Source: Bolinopsis microptera
Taxonomy: Eukaryota; Ctenophora; Tentaculata; Lobata; Bolinopsidae
Assembly: GCF_026151205.1 (NCBI RefSeq)
Contig: NC_087083.1
Location: 2,680,536 to 2,744,535, forward strand
Length of the DNA stretch: 64,000 bases
Reading direction: 5' to 3'
Positions 49,880 through 61,167 of this stretch are shown here, piece by piece; positions within the stretch are counted from its first letter, which is position 1; every line of letters starts with the position of its first letter. The notes under the pieces are model-generated. The model was not told where the DNA came from. It ran no database searches and worked only from the letters and a program-made list of their open reading frames with translations. The position numbers were made by a program, and so were the translations under genes.

Positions 49880-52529
49880 GATTGTAATCGCTTATAACTT
49901 ATAACCGCTTTTCAAATCCTTAGGGGCAGCATTAAAAAAGTGCTTATAAGCGCTTTCTAATTCCTGCCAATCAGCCCATGGGTGATGGGAAAAGCGGTAG
50001 ATAAGCGATCATAAGCGCCTATAAGCGCTTTTAAATCCTGACTCTGCCGGTGCACCCCAGTTTGCTCAGAAAAGCACATACGAGTGGGCACTCTCCAGTT
50101 CCGACCAGGTTGAAGGGAATTGAGAAATCGCTTATAACTATAAGCGCTTTTAAATTCCGGGCACTCCCCCGTTCGGACCAGGTTAGGGGCAGCATTGAAA
50201 AAGTGCTTATAAGCGCCTTTTAATTCCGGGCACTCCCCCGTTGCGACCAGGTTAGTGGCAGCATTGAAAAAGCGCTTATAAGCGCTTTCTAATTCCTGCC
50301 AACCAGGCCATGGGCGATAGGAAAAGCGGCAGAAAAGCGATCATAAGCGCCTTTAAGCGCTTTTAAATCCTGACTCTGCCGGTGCACCCCAGGTTGCACA
50401 GAAAAGAACTTATAAGCGGGCACTCTGATTTCCAGTTCCGACCAGGTTAAGGGGAATTCAGAAATCACTTAAAAGCGCATATTAATTCCAGGCACTCCCC
50501 CGTTCCGACCAGGTTAGGGGTAGCATTGAAAAAGCGCTTAAAATTCTTGCCAACCAGGCCATGGGTAATGGGAAAAGCGGTAGAAAAGCGATCATAAGCG
50601 CCTATAAGCGCTTTTAAATCCTGACTCTGCCGGTGCACCCGAGGTTGCACAGAAAAGCACTTATAAGCGGGCACTCTGATTTCTAGTTCCGACCAGGTTA
50701 AGGGGAATTGAGAAATCGCTTATAAGCGCTTATTAATTCCAGGCACTCCCCCGTTCCGACCAGGTTAAGGGCAGCATTGAAAAAACGCTTATAAGCGCTT
50801 TATAATTCTTGCCAACCAGGCCATGGGTGATGGGAAAAGCGGTAGAAAAGCAATCATAAGCGCCTATAAGCGCTTTTAAATCCTGACTCTGCCAGTGCAC
50901 CCCAGGTTGCTCAGAAAAGCACATGCAAGTGGGCACTCTCCAGTTCCGACCAGGTTGAAGAGAATTGAGAAATCGTTATAAGCGCCTTTTAATTCCGGGC
51001 ACTCCCCCGTTGCGACCAGGTTAGTGGCAGCATTGAAAAAGCGCTTATAGGGCGATAGGAAAAGCGGTAGAAAAGCGATCATAAGCGCCTATAAGCGCTT
51101 TTAAATCCTGACTCTGCCGGTGCACCCCAGGTTGCTCAGAAAAGCACATGAAAGTTCCAACCAGGTTAAGGGGAATTGAGAAATCGCTTATAAGCGCTTT
51201 TAAATTCCGGGCACTACCCCGTTCCGACCAGGCTAGGGGCAACATCGAAAAAGCGCTTATAAGCGCTTTTTAATTCCTGCTCACCTGGCCATGGATGATA
51301 GGAAAAGCGGTAGAAAAGCGATCATAAGCGCTTTTTAATCCTGACTCTGCCGGTGCACCCCAGGTTGCACAGAAAAGAACTTATAAGCGGGCACTCTGAT
51401 TTCCAGTTCCGACCAGGTTAAGGGGAATTCAGAAATCGCTTATAAGCTCATATTAATTCCAGGCATTCCCCCGTTCCGACCAGGTTAGGGGTAGCATTGA
51501 AAAAGCGCTTAAAATTCTTGCCAACCAGGCCATGGGTAATGGGAAAAGCGCTAGAAAAGCGATCATAAGCGCCTATAAGCGCTTTTAAATCCTGACTCTG
51601 CCGGTGCACCCGAGGTTGCACAGAAAAGCACTTATAAGCGGGCACTCTGATTTCTAGTTCCGACCAGGTTAAGGGGAATTGAGAAATCGCTTATAAGCGC
51701 TTTTTAATTCCGGGCACACCCCCGTTCCGAACAGGTTAGGGGCAGCATTGAAAAAACGCTTATAAGCGCTTTATAATTCTTGCCAACCAGGCCATGGGTG
51801 ATGGGAAAAGCGGTAGAAAAGCAATCATAAGCGCCTATAAGCGCTTTTAAATCCTGACTCTGCCGGTGCACTCCAGTTCCGACCAGGTTGAAGAGAATTG
51901 AGAAATCGTTTATAAGCGCTTTTTAATTCCGGGCACACCCCCGTTCCGAACAGGTTAGGGGCAGCATTGAAAAAACGCTTATAAGCGCTTTATAATTCTT
52001 GCCAACCAGGCCATGGGTGATAGGAAAAGCGGTAGAAAAGCGATCATAAGCGCTTTTTAATCCTGACTCTGCCGGTGCACCCCAGGTTGCTCAAAAAAGC
52101 ACTTATAAGCGGGCACTCTGATTTCCAGTTCCGACCAGGTTAGGGGCAGCATTTAAAAAGCGCTTTTGAGCGCTTTTTTATTCCGGGCACTCCCCCGTTC
52201 CGACCAGGTAAGGGGCAGCATTGAAAAAACGCTAATAAGCGCTTTATAATTCTTGCCAACCCGTGCCATGGGTGATAAGAAAAGTGGTAGAAAAGCGATC
52301 ATAAGCGCCTATAAGCGCTTTTAAATCCTGACTCTGCCGGTGCACCCCAGGTTGCTCAGAAAAGCACATGAAAGTTCCAACCAGGGGAATTGAGGGGAAT
52401 TGAGGGGAATTGAGAAATCGCTTATAAGCGCTTTTAAATTCCAGGCACTACCCCGTTCCGACCAGGCTAGGGGCAACATCGAAAAAGCGCTTATAAGCGC
52501 TTTTTAATTCCTGCTCACCTGGCCATGGA
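49880..52529 (-). repeat. Right-arm array of palindrome-rich repeats (inverted)
   Basis: Same repeat family as 45481-46855 in opposite orientation, with about twice as many units. GGCCATGGGTGATGGGAAAAG variants recur roughly every 220-340 bases. A short internal triplication of GGGGAATTGA lies near 52385-52415. The arms are unequal in length, so the array has expanded or contracted independently on each side. Confidence 0.9.
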
Positions 52530-53066
52530 TGATAGGAAAAGCGGTAAAAGCGGTGAAATAGCGATGAATTAGCCGTAATAAGCGATTTCTACAAAAACGC
52601 TTATAATCGATTATAAGCGGTTATAAGATGTAATATAGCGTTTTCCTGACTCAATTTTAAAAGCGCTTATAAGCGCTTTATTTGCGCTTTACAAACAGCT
52701 AAATTGCACCCCAATTATAAGCGCTTATAATCGCTTATAAATGGTTCAAAAAAGCGCCCACGAATCGCTTATCCGGCCAACCGCTTATCCACCCGTTTTT
52801 GGCGCCAATCCTACTGGAAAACCGCTTTCAAATCGCTCAGCGACGCTAGTAAGCGCTTAAAAGCGCTTATAAGCGCTTTTAAATTCAAAAAAGCGCTTTT
52901 TTGAATTATGACACCAATTATAGTCGATTATAAGCGATTTTTTTTTAACCGTTTATAATCGTAAAAAAAGCGATTGTAAACGGTTTTTTTTTTTAAAAGC
53001 GCCGAAAAAGCGCCCAATAAGCGATTATCGGCGCCGATCATAAAATATCGTTTATGGAAACTTGCC
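52530..53066 (-). repeat. Right terminal inverted repeat of foldback element
   Basis: Reverse complement of the left terminus (44935-45480). Confidence 0.88.
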
Positions 53067-53074
53067 AAAATTTG
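53067..53074 (+). repeat. Target-site duplication, right (AAAATTTG)
   Basis: Directly abuts the right terminus of the foldback element and matches 44927-44934. Confidence 0.85.
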
Positions 53075-53354
53075 TATTTAAAAAAATCAGGACACCATTT
53101 TTGAAACACCCTGTACATACTTACATAGTCTAGATTGTAGTCTTTGATAATTGTTGATCTGCTGAGTAAGATTCAGATATTTACCAATAAGTGACACGTG
53201 ACGTGTCACAAGTGCTTCATCTCTCCGTCAGGGCATCTGACACCACGTGCACAACATTTACTCGAATAGTTGAACAACATAGGGAAGTAGACCTGACTCT
53301 ATATTTCTTGATGAGATCATCCCACACTATGATATTGAGTAGGTACCATTAGCT

Positions 53355-53475
53355 GTCACGTGATAAGACTGCAGCTGTCACGTGATAAGACTGCAGAGGC
53401 ACGTGATAAGACTGCAGAGGCACGTGATAAGACTGCAGAGGCACGTGACTGCAGGAGTCACGTGGCTGCAGGAGT
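53355..53475. repeat. 21-bp minisatellite with CACGTG boxes
   Basis: About six repeats of CACGTGATAAGACTGCAG plus AGG, the last ones degenerate. Each has a CACGTG E-box-type palindrome and a CTGCAG site. The local frame (DKTAEAR repeats) is repeat translation. Confidence 0.85.
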
Positions 53476-54284
53476 CACAACATTTACCGTCACCAGACTG
53501 GGAATACTTCATCATAAACATGTAAAAATCTTTCTACAGAAACCAATCAGTATTTACACATCATTCTTATGGCGTAACTGAATAACGATATTCTGATATT
53601 CGATAAGTAATTACTTTTGACTTTTATCCGTGCATTGACCTTATTCTTGGTGCAGCATTAGAATTACATGGTACATTTTGGTGTTCTTAAAAGACTTTTA
53701 TCTAGATACATTATTTTATTTCGATTTTTCTAACAGGGCCCATTTGCAACCGGCTATAGTTAAAAGCGTTATCCTTGTTTGTAAATAAACTACACTATTT
53801 GACTATCTTTGACAAAAATTCGTAAGTCGATGAATTAAAGAACAATTGCTTAAAAGTTAATATTAAAAACAAATAATGCTTTTAGTTTTTGCGTTTTTGG
53901 ACACGAAGGAAAACACACGACGTAAGGCTAGAAATCTTCGTAAAACTACATCATTAGAGCCTCAAATTATTTGTTATATAGTAGTGTTGAAAATATTAAA
54001 AACATTATAACGAACCGCAGACTAGATTTTCATGAGAGTTTGACCCGCATCTTGCTAAACAAAATACTTAAAATAAGTTGTGAGAAATTAGGGTATTAAC
54101 GAGATTTGGTAACAGTGACACTTTGACACTATTTCTCAAACACCAAGTGACTGTGAATGGCTATCAATGCTTTATTACTTTATTTATTTCATCTGAAAAT
54201 GTTTTTTTTCTGATGATTTTAATTAATTAATTAACTAATTATTCCCAGTAACTGTAAAACTAGGAAAACTGCCTCTAGTTGAAC

Positions 54285-54421
54285 TGTTATAGTGTTATTC
54301 TGCTGTTATAGTGTTATTCTGCTGTTATAGTGTTATTCTGCTGTTATAGTGTTATTCTGCTGTTTTGGTGTTATTCTGCTGTTATAGTGTTATTCTGCTG
54401 TTTTAGTGTTATTCTGCTGTT
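54285..54421. repeat. 19-bp minisatellite
   Basis: About seven repeats of TTATAGTGTTATTCTGCTG with TTTTGGTG and TTTTAGTG variants. Confidence 0.88.
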
Positions 54422-55108
54422 GAAAACAGTGTATTATATTTATTATCAGTGCCGTACAGCCGTACTAAAATTCTGCTGAAAAAAATATCATGGTGGTCAC
54501 AATTTAGGATATTATCTTAACGGGTGATGCGCACTTAACTTTAATTTGAGTAGTATAGGGAGAGACTTCGCAAGAACTCTCAGAATTGTCAAATAATTGC
54601 CACTTCAACTTCCACAGAAAGAAATACCATATTTTGTCTGAAGATATGACATTTGCAGCAGATCATTTTTGAGAGGTATTCACTATTTCCCAGCTCATTA
54701 GTGCCTCTCACAAATCCAACTACTTAAATCCAAATTTTGTCCTTTTTTCAAGGTAATGGTTGACCCCTAGGGTTATTAATAGTTTATTAAGTAATGAGAG
54801 TGCTTTAGCCTATAAAAATGACAGCAACATCCGTTTTAGATGTATTTCTTGATTTGCAGAATCTGCAAGTTAATACATTTTACTCGAAGAAGCTTTTCTT
54901 TTCAATGTTTTTCATTTTAAAGTAATTTAAATGTTACCGTATTTTATTGTTATATGTATATAACTAATATTGTCATTCGTCCAGCCATGTCACTGTAACA
55001 GCCATGTAACTATAACATACTAACTATAATCTGTTTAACAACTAAGATTGAATGTATTTATTGAATTTATAATGGGATGGATCATGGGAATGGTTAGTCT
55101 AAACTACA

Positions 55109-55115
55109 TATAAAA
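55109..55115 (+). promoter_or_regulatory. Candidate TATA box
   Basis: TATAAAA 67 bases upstream of the ATG of the nine-exon gene, giving a plausible start of transcription near 55140 and a short 5' leader. Confidence 0.5.
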
Positions 55116-55175
55116 AAGGCTGAATCTAACTTGAAAAGCACTAATAACACAATTAAATTCCCTATAGATCACATA

Positions 55176-58100
55176 ATGCTACTTTTCATTTTTGCTGCCA
55201 TATCGGCAGTCATTCTGTCGCCCGCCTACGCTAAAAAACCTGTAGATTTCCAAACTATGCAAATCAACTACGCTCCCGACCACGCCCTGGACATAAAGGA
55301 GGGAGAAACCCAGATTTTCAGGTAGCATATTAATATTATCCAATTATTTAATTATATAGCAAAACATTTAACATTCATCTCTTTCTTTACTTTTACCGTC
55401 AACATTTTTTCAGTGAGCCATAACATGCAGGTGCTGTGAAACTAACAAATACCACTTTTACAAAACTTAACTTACTAACTTAGCACTAACTCATAACTTA
55501 TTACTGTACTTAGCTTATCACTTAGCTTATATTTATCTAACTTATAATTTTATTTATAATTTTACTTATAATTTTACTTATAATTTTACTTATAATTTTA
55601 CTTGTAATTTTACTTATAATTTTACTTATAATTTTACTTATAATTTTACTTATAATTTTACTTATAATTTTACTTATAATTTTACTTATAATTTTACTTG
55701 TTTACAGGGCTCCACTCTGCAAAGGAGGTCTGCTGAACGGCTGGTCCTTCAAAGCGAAGGTATACATGATGAACGAACCTTGGGATTCTGCCGAGATAGG
55801 AGATGCTAACTGGCTCCACATCCAAGTCTCCAATGGGTGAGTTCTAAAGTTATGTGCGGATTGCTTGCGGAGATGTATCATTCATACATCTGGCATACGT
55901 GGTATACCTGCATTCTTCTAGCGTTCTACTCATCATTTGAGTAGTATGCAAGTAAATCCCTGTGTATATTGATCAAGTTTATGCTGTTCATATTCAAGTA
56001 TGATATTCCGTAAGGATGAAACTTGATACTGATTGATAAACTATAATAGCAACATGCTTCTTTCTCAGGCCGAGCTTTACAACGATTGTCCGAGATAACG
56101 CACAGGAAGCTAAAAAAGCCGGTTATGACCCGAAACCTGCTACTTCTCCGTTTACTTACGACAGCGCAACGTGTAAGCCAACCTGTAACATGTGATATAT
56201 TACTATTAACTAAACTGTAACAGTTTGGCGGGAACCACCACGCTAGATCGGGGAGCGATACATTTAACTTTGAAACATATTACATATTTTAAAATAATTA
56301 CAACACCACAAATCTATTATATTTATTGAGAATTATGTAATGTAACGTGATGGAAATATTTTAAACGGGCACGGGCAGATCCTGTCCAAACCTAGGATGC
56401 ACTTCATGAAGAATTCGTTGTAACTTTGTTTGAAAAGCATTAATACAAAATCATAAACTCACCATGATGATCAATTAAGATTGAATTGAAGTCTGAGTAA
56501 CGTAACGAAACGGAACTAAGAATATTATTCTGAATGCATTTAACAATTATCCCTTAGCTTTATACCCCGTTAAAGTAGATTTATTTGGTTCGGCCCAGTT
56601 AAAATTCTGCTACATCATTTAATAATATGATGCTCAAATTACGTTTATTTTAATGGCAAGTGTTTTCACTGTTGATTTATTGTCAATTCAAGTACATAAT
56701 TACGACACATCAAAAAAGTAACATTTTAAGTTAATATCAAGGATTAAAGACAAAACGTAAACTAGTTTATAAGATTTTTAACAGATTTATATGGTCATTG
56801 TTTACTGTTTATAACAAATTATTTTGCCCAGTACACAATTATCCGTATCAAATTTCTTTATACTGAGCAGACACTTTTTTGTAATCGACAAGCCCGCTTT
56901 TGATTTTGAGATAAACATGTCATTTTATATTTATATCATAATACCATTAACAATTCGGTAACAGATCATAGTTGAATTTAAAGATTTTAGTTTTTGACAA
57001 TGTGGAAATTACTAGTTTGAAGCACCCCAGTTATACTGGACAGGATTGTACAATCAAATAATCATAATACCATCATATTACAATAAAATTATATTATTAC
57101 AATAAAAATGACAGGGGGTTCGGACGATATCTACATACAGATTACAGCAAGCCACGGTACCCCGACCTTCCAATACGGTTTGGAGCTGGCAGCCAACGAG
57201 CCTAGTGATGATCTCATGATCCCCGACGGCATGGACAGGTAATTACTGATTAAATACAAGACTCATTACCATGATTAGTCTATTTTCAACCAGTTTTGAG
57301 GACGTTTTGCAAACTTTGATCAAACTTTGATTTCAAAAGCTGATCAAGATGTTTTGTTCATTTTATTGATATGAACTGCTCTTCTTGGCAATTGTATAAA
57401 TGATTCCCTTTCAGTGCGGAGACAGTCTCGGCGAGCGCTGCTACTAGAGGGTGTGGTATTCAGACCCTGGAACAGGTTGCCATCCCCCTCACCGCCCAAC
57501 TTACCTCAGGTTAGCTAACTCCTTATATAGAATAATACTAGGGTCGCTGCATTTGTTGCAACGAAATTTTATAATTGTACACTGTGTTTATAGAAGTAAA
57601 CTCAAAAGCTTAAAAAGAGTGGGTATTTGTAAAGGTCCAAATTAACCTTTACTCTTTAGTCTACTATAACTCCCAACTTTAAAACCTGATCACCAGGAGA
57701 CACCGGTCAGTACAAGATCCCCTTCTGTTTCGAGGACACCTACGACCAGAGATCCCTGTCCCTGACCACCCTGGTCCCTGAAACAGTACACGAGGCTCCA
57801 GGTGGTGTTGCATCCTTCCTCTGCACTGACACCATGATGAACAATGGTATCTGCTACAGAGCTGTGGTGAGGAGTGACTGGCTTGATTTAATTTTTGGAT
57901 TTATTGAGGAGACTATTAACTGGATACTTGATAATATGTTCAGAGCATTGTTTGAAATGCAGACTGAAGGTGACCAATTTCAGGTCACAAACCGTGGTAC
58001 GAAGTTCTACGACTCGTCCGGAGCGAAAGTGAACGCAGTTATTCCAACCATCCCTAAAGAAGAGTACGGACCTGTCTACCTGCTTGTCCTTGCTCAGGGT

Positions 58101-59648
58101 ATGATTCATGACATTATTTTAAGTATTTTAGGGTATTTCAGGGTACACTAAAACACTAAAATTTGTTGAAGACCATGTTTTAGAATTATAAAACTGTTTT
58201 TAAATTTTACCTCAGTTATTTTACAGTCTTCAAATTGGCAAGTAAAATTAATTGTCTCTATGATACACCTGGGTAAACACAAAACATCGCAGGTAACTAT
58301 CACGACAAGGTTGAGTTCACCATCACAACCAAGCTGAGAAATCCATCTGGAGACGAACTCAAACTTACCGGTAACTAAGCTTTTTTAATCGAAATTATTA
58401 TAAAACAATATTCAAAATTGAATACATAATGGATCTTGAATCTTGTAAAACTCAGACCCTAAAATATTAATTCCTCCGTGCGTACCAGTTCAAATTAATC
58501 ACTACAAAAACCTCAACACAATATGCAACTAGACTGCACCTGCAAAATTCAAATTCTCTGTACATTGTCTACACAGCCTGTATCAACTCCTACAGCTGGA
58601 GCATATTAATTAGCACATTAATTAGCACATTAATTAGTACATTAATTAGCACATTAATTAGCACATTAATTAGCACATTAATTAGCGCATTAATTAGTAC
58701 ATTAATTAGCACATTAATTAGCACATTAATTAGCACATTAATTAGCACATGATTAATTCGACTCCTACAGCTGGAGCACATTATAATGATTAATTATAAT
58801 TAATTAATTAATTATAATTACTTCGACAGATTTGCGAATGAAATTAGGTGCTTCCTCCGTGGCTAAATGGTTTTGGCTAGTCAATCATTAAACGTCAAAT
58901 CAAGGCCTTAAACTTTCTTCTTGTCTGTTCCTCGCATATTACAAGATCGATATAAAACTATTCTGCAATTTTCAAGTGAACAAATAATGCAGTTTGTTAA
59001 CCAGAAACTGCAAGTGTTATTTGATCACCCGCCTTGCATGCTGTTATCTGATCTCGAGATGACGTACGACACCTTATCAAGCCAATCAGTGTCTGAACAA
59101 CTGAACATTTTCACAGGCCTAGCACTTATATTTATTCGGTACGTAGTTGTGCAAAATTACGATACATACAGGCCACAAAATGATACGTATTGCCAGATCC
59201 TGGTGGAACTAACTTGATGCATCATATTATCACGAAAGGCCCTAACTAAACCCGCCTTGCATGCTACAAGAAGAAATATTAAACTTAATGTCAATTCCAT
59301 GCGGCTGATATGTGGTTGCTTAGATTAAGTTTGCCCATTATATGATTTTGACAAGATCAAGAAATCAAACTTATAGTTTTACTTAATTTTGCTCAAACTA
59401 CATGCTTTTTGAAAAGACTTCAACTTATAAATTCAGTTTTCCTTTTTGTTCAAGACGCAATTAATTAATTAATAACTTAATTAATTTATTAATAATTAAT
59501 GCAAGACGCATGAATTACCAAACTGTTCCCAGGGCACTCTGAGAAGGACCTGCACAGTGTGCTGACCTACCTGAAGAGTAGCTACGAGAACAAACCTGCT
59601 CCTCTTGATCACGCATTTCAGCATGAAGAAATGAAAGAGGAGCTGTAA
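55176..59648 (+). CDS. Nine-exon gene for a secreted protein, 358 aa
   Basis: Exons: 55176-55321, 55708-55836, 56069-56172, 57115-57238, 57415-57509, 57697-57866, 57984-58098, 58293-58370, 59533-59648. The total is 1077 nt, phases join at every junction, and all introns are GT-AG (GTGAGT, GTAAGC, GTGAGG among the donors). The ATG was chosen over an upstream in-frame TTG because it starts a signal peptide, MLLFIFAAISAVILSPAYA, ending in an AxA cleavage site; the mature chain begins KKPVDF. Mature cysteines are at about 53, 181, 210, 242 and 252, the last three in one exon. The middle looks beta-strand rich (for example GSDDIYIQITASHGTPTFQY). The end (about 340-358) is charged and helical. I do not recognise the family; the predicted role is extracellular. 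Intron 1 holds a 12-bp minisatellite and intron 8 another. The exons are GC-richer than their introns. Confidence 0.8.
55530..55702. repeat. 12-bp minisatellite in intron 1
   Basis: About thirteen repeats of TTATAATTTTAC with one or two TTG variants. It ends directly before the acceptor of exon 2 and supplies its pyrimidine/T-rich tract. Confidence 0.9.
57867..57983 (+). other. Open 117-bp intron 6 or additional coding segment
   Basis: The segment is bounded by a good donor (GTGAGG) and acceptor (CAATTTCAG). It is exactly 39 codons, has no stop and keeps the phase of both neighbours. Its translation contains WLDLIFGFIEETINWILDNM, an amphipathic helix-like run, and would enlarge the protein to 397 residues. 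Codons are more AT-rich than in the flanking exons, which favours an intron. Retention or alternative splicing is possible. Confidence 0.5.
58597..58752. repeat. 12-bp minisatellite in intron 8
   Basis: About twelve repeats of ACATTAATTAGC. The minus-strand LINV-repeat frame is its translation. CCTACAGCTGGAGCA occurs on both sides (58590 and 58765), so the array is bracketed by a short direct repeat. Confidence 0.9.
58921..59217 (+). other. 98-codon open frame inside intron 8
   Basis: An uninterrupted plus-strand frame (fragments QIMQFVNQKLQVLF and MLLSDLEMTYDTLSSQSVSE) within the last intron. It begins at TTG, the first ATG is 22 codons in, and it matches no family I know. Being unusually long for AT-rich intron DNA, it could be an alternative exon, a retroelement scrap or chance. 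Confidence 0.25.
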
Positions 59649-59702
59649 AAGGAGAAGAAGCTGAAAAAGGAACAGTTGAAGGAGCTCAAACAGGAGCTGT
59701 AA
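59649..59702 (+). other. In-frame coding extension beyond the stop
   Basis: After TAA at 59646-59648 the same frame stays open for 17 more codons with the same Lys/Glu/Leu-rich character (KEKKLKKEQLKELKQEL) and ends with TAA at 59700-59702. This looks like the original C-terminus cut by a nonsense change, or a product of readthrough. Confidence 0.6.
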
Positions 59703-59816
59703 ATCATTTGTTATTGTGTGTTTTATATATATTACTACTTTACTATTAGAGTATTAGATGCCAAGACAGTTTAGCGCTTTTGGTTAAACTTATAAGTAGT
59801 TACTTGACGGCGTTCT

Positions 59817-60137
59817 GTCTGTCACTAGGCGGCACTCTGCCTGTCACTAGGCGGTACTCTGCCTGTCACTAGGCGGTACTCTGCCTGTCACTAGGCGGTA
59901 CTCTGCCTGTCACTAGGCGGTACTCTGCCTGTCACTAGGCGGTACTCTGCCTGTCACTAGGCGGTACTCTGCCTGTCACTAGGCGGTACTCTGCCTGTCA
60001 CTAGGCGGCACTCTGCCTGTCACTAGGCGGTACTCTGTCTGTCACTAGGCGGCACTCTGCCTGTCACTAGGCGGTACTCTGCCTGTCACTAGGCGGTACT
60101 CTGCCTGTCACTAGGCGGTACTCTGCCTGTCACTCCG
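59817..60137. repeat. 22-bp minisatellite
   Basis: About fourteen repeats of CACTAGGCGGTACTCTGCCTGT with GGCACTC variants at a few positions. It is GC-rich against AT-rich surroundings, just downstream of the nine-exon gene. The rest of 59703-60277 shows nothing further. Confidence 0.92.
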
Positions 60138-60277
60138 CCATATCTTGGATCGTTTATAACACTTAAGCAGCTGAGGTCCCCGCAGGTAAATAGATACGGA
60201 TTCTGGCGGTTAGATGAGCTTTGTTAGGTCTGGCCGGGGTTTTAATTGTCTTCAAATAACGTCCTATCATAAGGTAG

Positions 60278-60604
60278 TTGCTGTCAACAAAATATACCTC
60301 CCCACCAGAATCCACATCTATAAGTAATATTTATATTGTCTGTCATATTACTATATTGAGACTTTTACTTTTTTCTTTACCCAGGGACTTTCTTTTCTTT
60401 TTTATTAATAAGTTAATATTTTACGCTTTTATAGGTGTAATCATTGTTATTGTAGTTACTGCATATCTTGTTTTAAAAAAATTTTTTCTGAATTCTCTGT
60501 CATTATTTATACTTAGTGCTATCAAAAACAATAGTGTAATTAGCGAATTAATTACGAGAAAATCATTAAAACCAACCGAACTAGAAGAAATGTGGATAAA
60601 CTAG
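60278..60604 (+). CDS. Possible exon with one membrane segment, 108 codons
   Basis: The open frame ends at TAG 60602-60604. It holds a hydrophobic run (LIFYAFIGVIIVIVVTAYLV) followed by KKFF, then a polar tail (SVISELITRKSLKPTELEEM). No good start ATG exists, so if real it is an internal or last exon; CTTTACCCAG near 60385 is a possible acceptor. Family not recognised. Hydrophobic frames arise easily from T-rich DNA, hence the low confidence. Confidence 0.3.
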   Translation: MLSTKYTSPPESTSISNIYIVCHITILRLLLFSLPRDFLFFFINKLIFYAFIGVIIVIVVTAYLVLKKFFLNSLSLFILSAIKNNSVISELITRKSLKPTELEEMWIN

Positions 60605-60978
60605 GTTATCCGGCAGTTAATAAACATAAACATCGCGCTTAATTATTTTATCCCAAACCTAATTAATACTCTTATATAATGCCAGAATGGACATTTTAAT
60701 TACACCAAGCCACAGTAATTTGCAAAACTTTTGCATACTAAAAGACGATGGGTTGGCAAGAAGTGTGGTGCACGTGCGCACGTGCGCAATTCCAACTCCG
60801 TTGCTATGCAACTTCTTAGTCTTTACTTAATTCTTTAATTTGCACATGGGAGGACAGTTATCTCTAAAAATAAAAAAACATATATACATTATACAATCTA
60901 TTAACAGAATTACACGTAGGCTGTGTTGTGACTGATATTAAGAATGTTAACGCGCAGGCTCGTTCAGTTGGAAAGGTT
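60605..60978. other. AT-rich spacer
   Basis: Contains a GTGCGCACGTGCGCA palindrome-like tract at about 60774-60788 (TGCGCACGTGCGCA is perfect). Otherwise I see nothing. Confidence 0.5.
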
Positions 60979-61032
60979 TCAAGCCAACAAATTAATGATA
61001 GAAAGTAAGCTATGCACACGTTGTAGTATTAC

Positions 61033-61167
61033 CTTATTACTGAAATTAAATACACTTATATCCAAGTGCTCAGTAAGCCAGTGGCAGTACCGAGAGTTCT
61101 GAGATCTTCTTTTAGTTTTTGTTTTTCCAGCACTGACCTTCTTTTCCGGGTTTAACTCTTGATTCAT
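61033..61167 (-). CDS. Possible first exon of a minus-strand gene
   Basis: Reading the minus strand from ATG at 61167 gives MNQELNPEKKVSAGKTKTKR, then RRSQNSRYCHWLTEHLDISV and FNFSNK, followed by a GTAATA donor-like site at about 61032. The basic N-terminal part would suit a nuclear or nucleic-acid-binding protein, but no further exon was identified to the left. Confidence 0.25.

Larger units (their letters stand above)
44935..53066. mobile_element. 8.1-kb foldback DNA transposon-like element
   Basis: The two ends are inverted copies: GGCAAGTTTCCATAAACG at 44935 and its reverse complement ending at 53066. The first 68 bases of the two termini differ at only two positions, and the match continues for several hundred bases. 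Immediately outside lie identical 8-bp direct repeats, AAAATTTG at 44927-44934 and 53067-53074, the footprint of a transposition event. Both arms are filled with inverted arrays of palindromic repeats; the centre (47218-48941) has no transposase-like frame. An 8-bp target duplication is typical of hAT-type and a few other cut-and-paste superfamilies. The terminal bases do not let me choose one. The element would be non-autonomous. Confidence 0.85.
53075..55108. other. Intergenic AT-rich region
   Basis: It contains the two minisatellites listed separately (53355-53475, 54285-54421) and an ATTAATTAATTAA run near 54221. I see no gene or RNA feature in the rest. Confidence 0.6.

Noticed and set aside
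53360-53581. Frame with DKTAEAR repeats
   Set aside because: Produced by the 21-bp CACGTG minisatellite; no other support.
55131-55175. Earlier TTG start for the nine-exon gene
   Set aside because: TTG is not a usual eukaryotic start, it would bury the signal peptide, and the ATG at 55176 fits the TATA spacing.
58590-58781. Minus-strand frame with LINV repeats
   Set aside because: It is the translation of the ACATTAATTAGC minisatellite in an intron.
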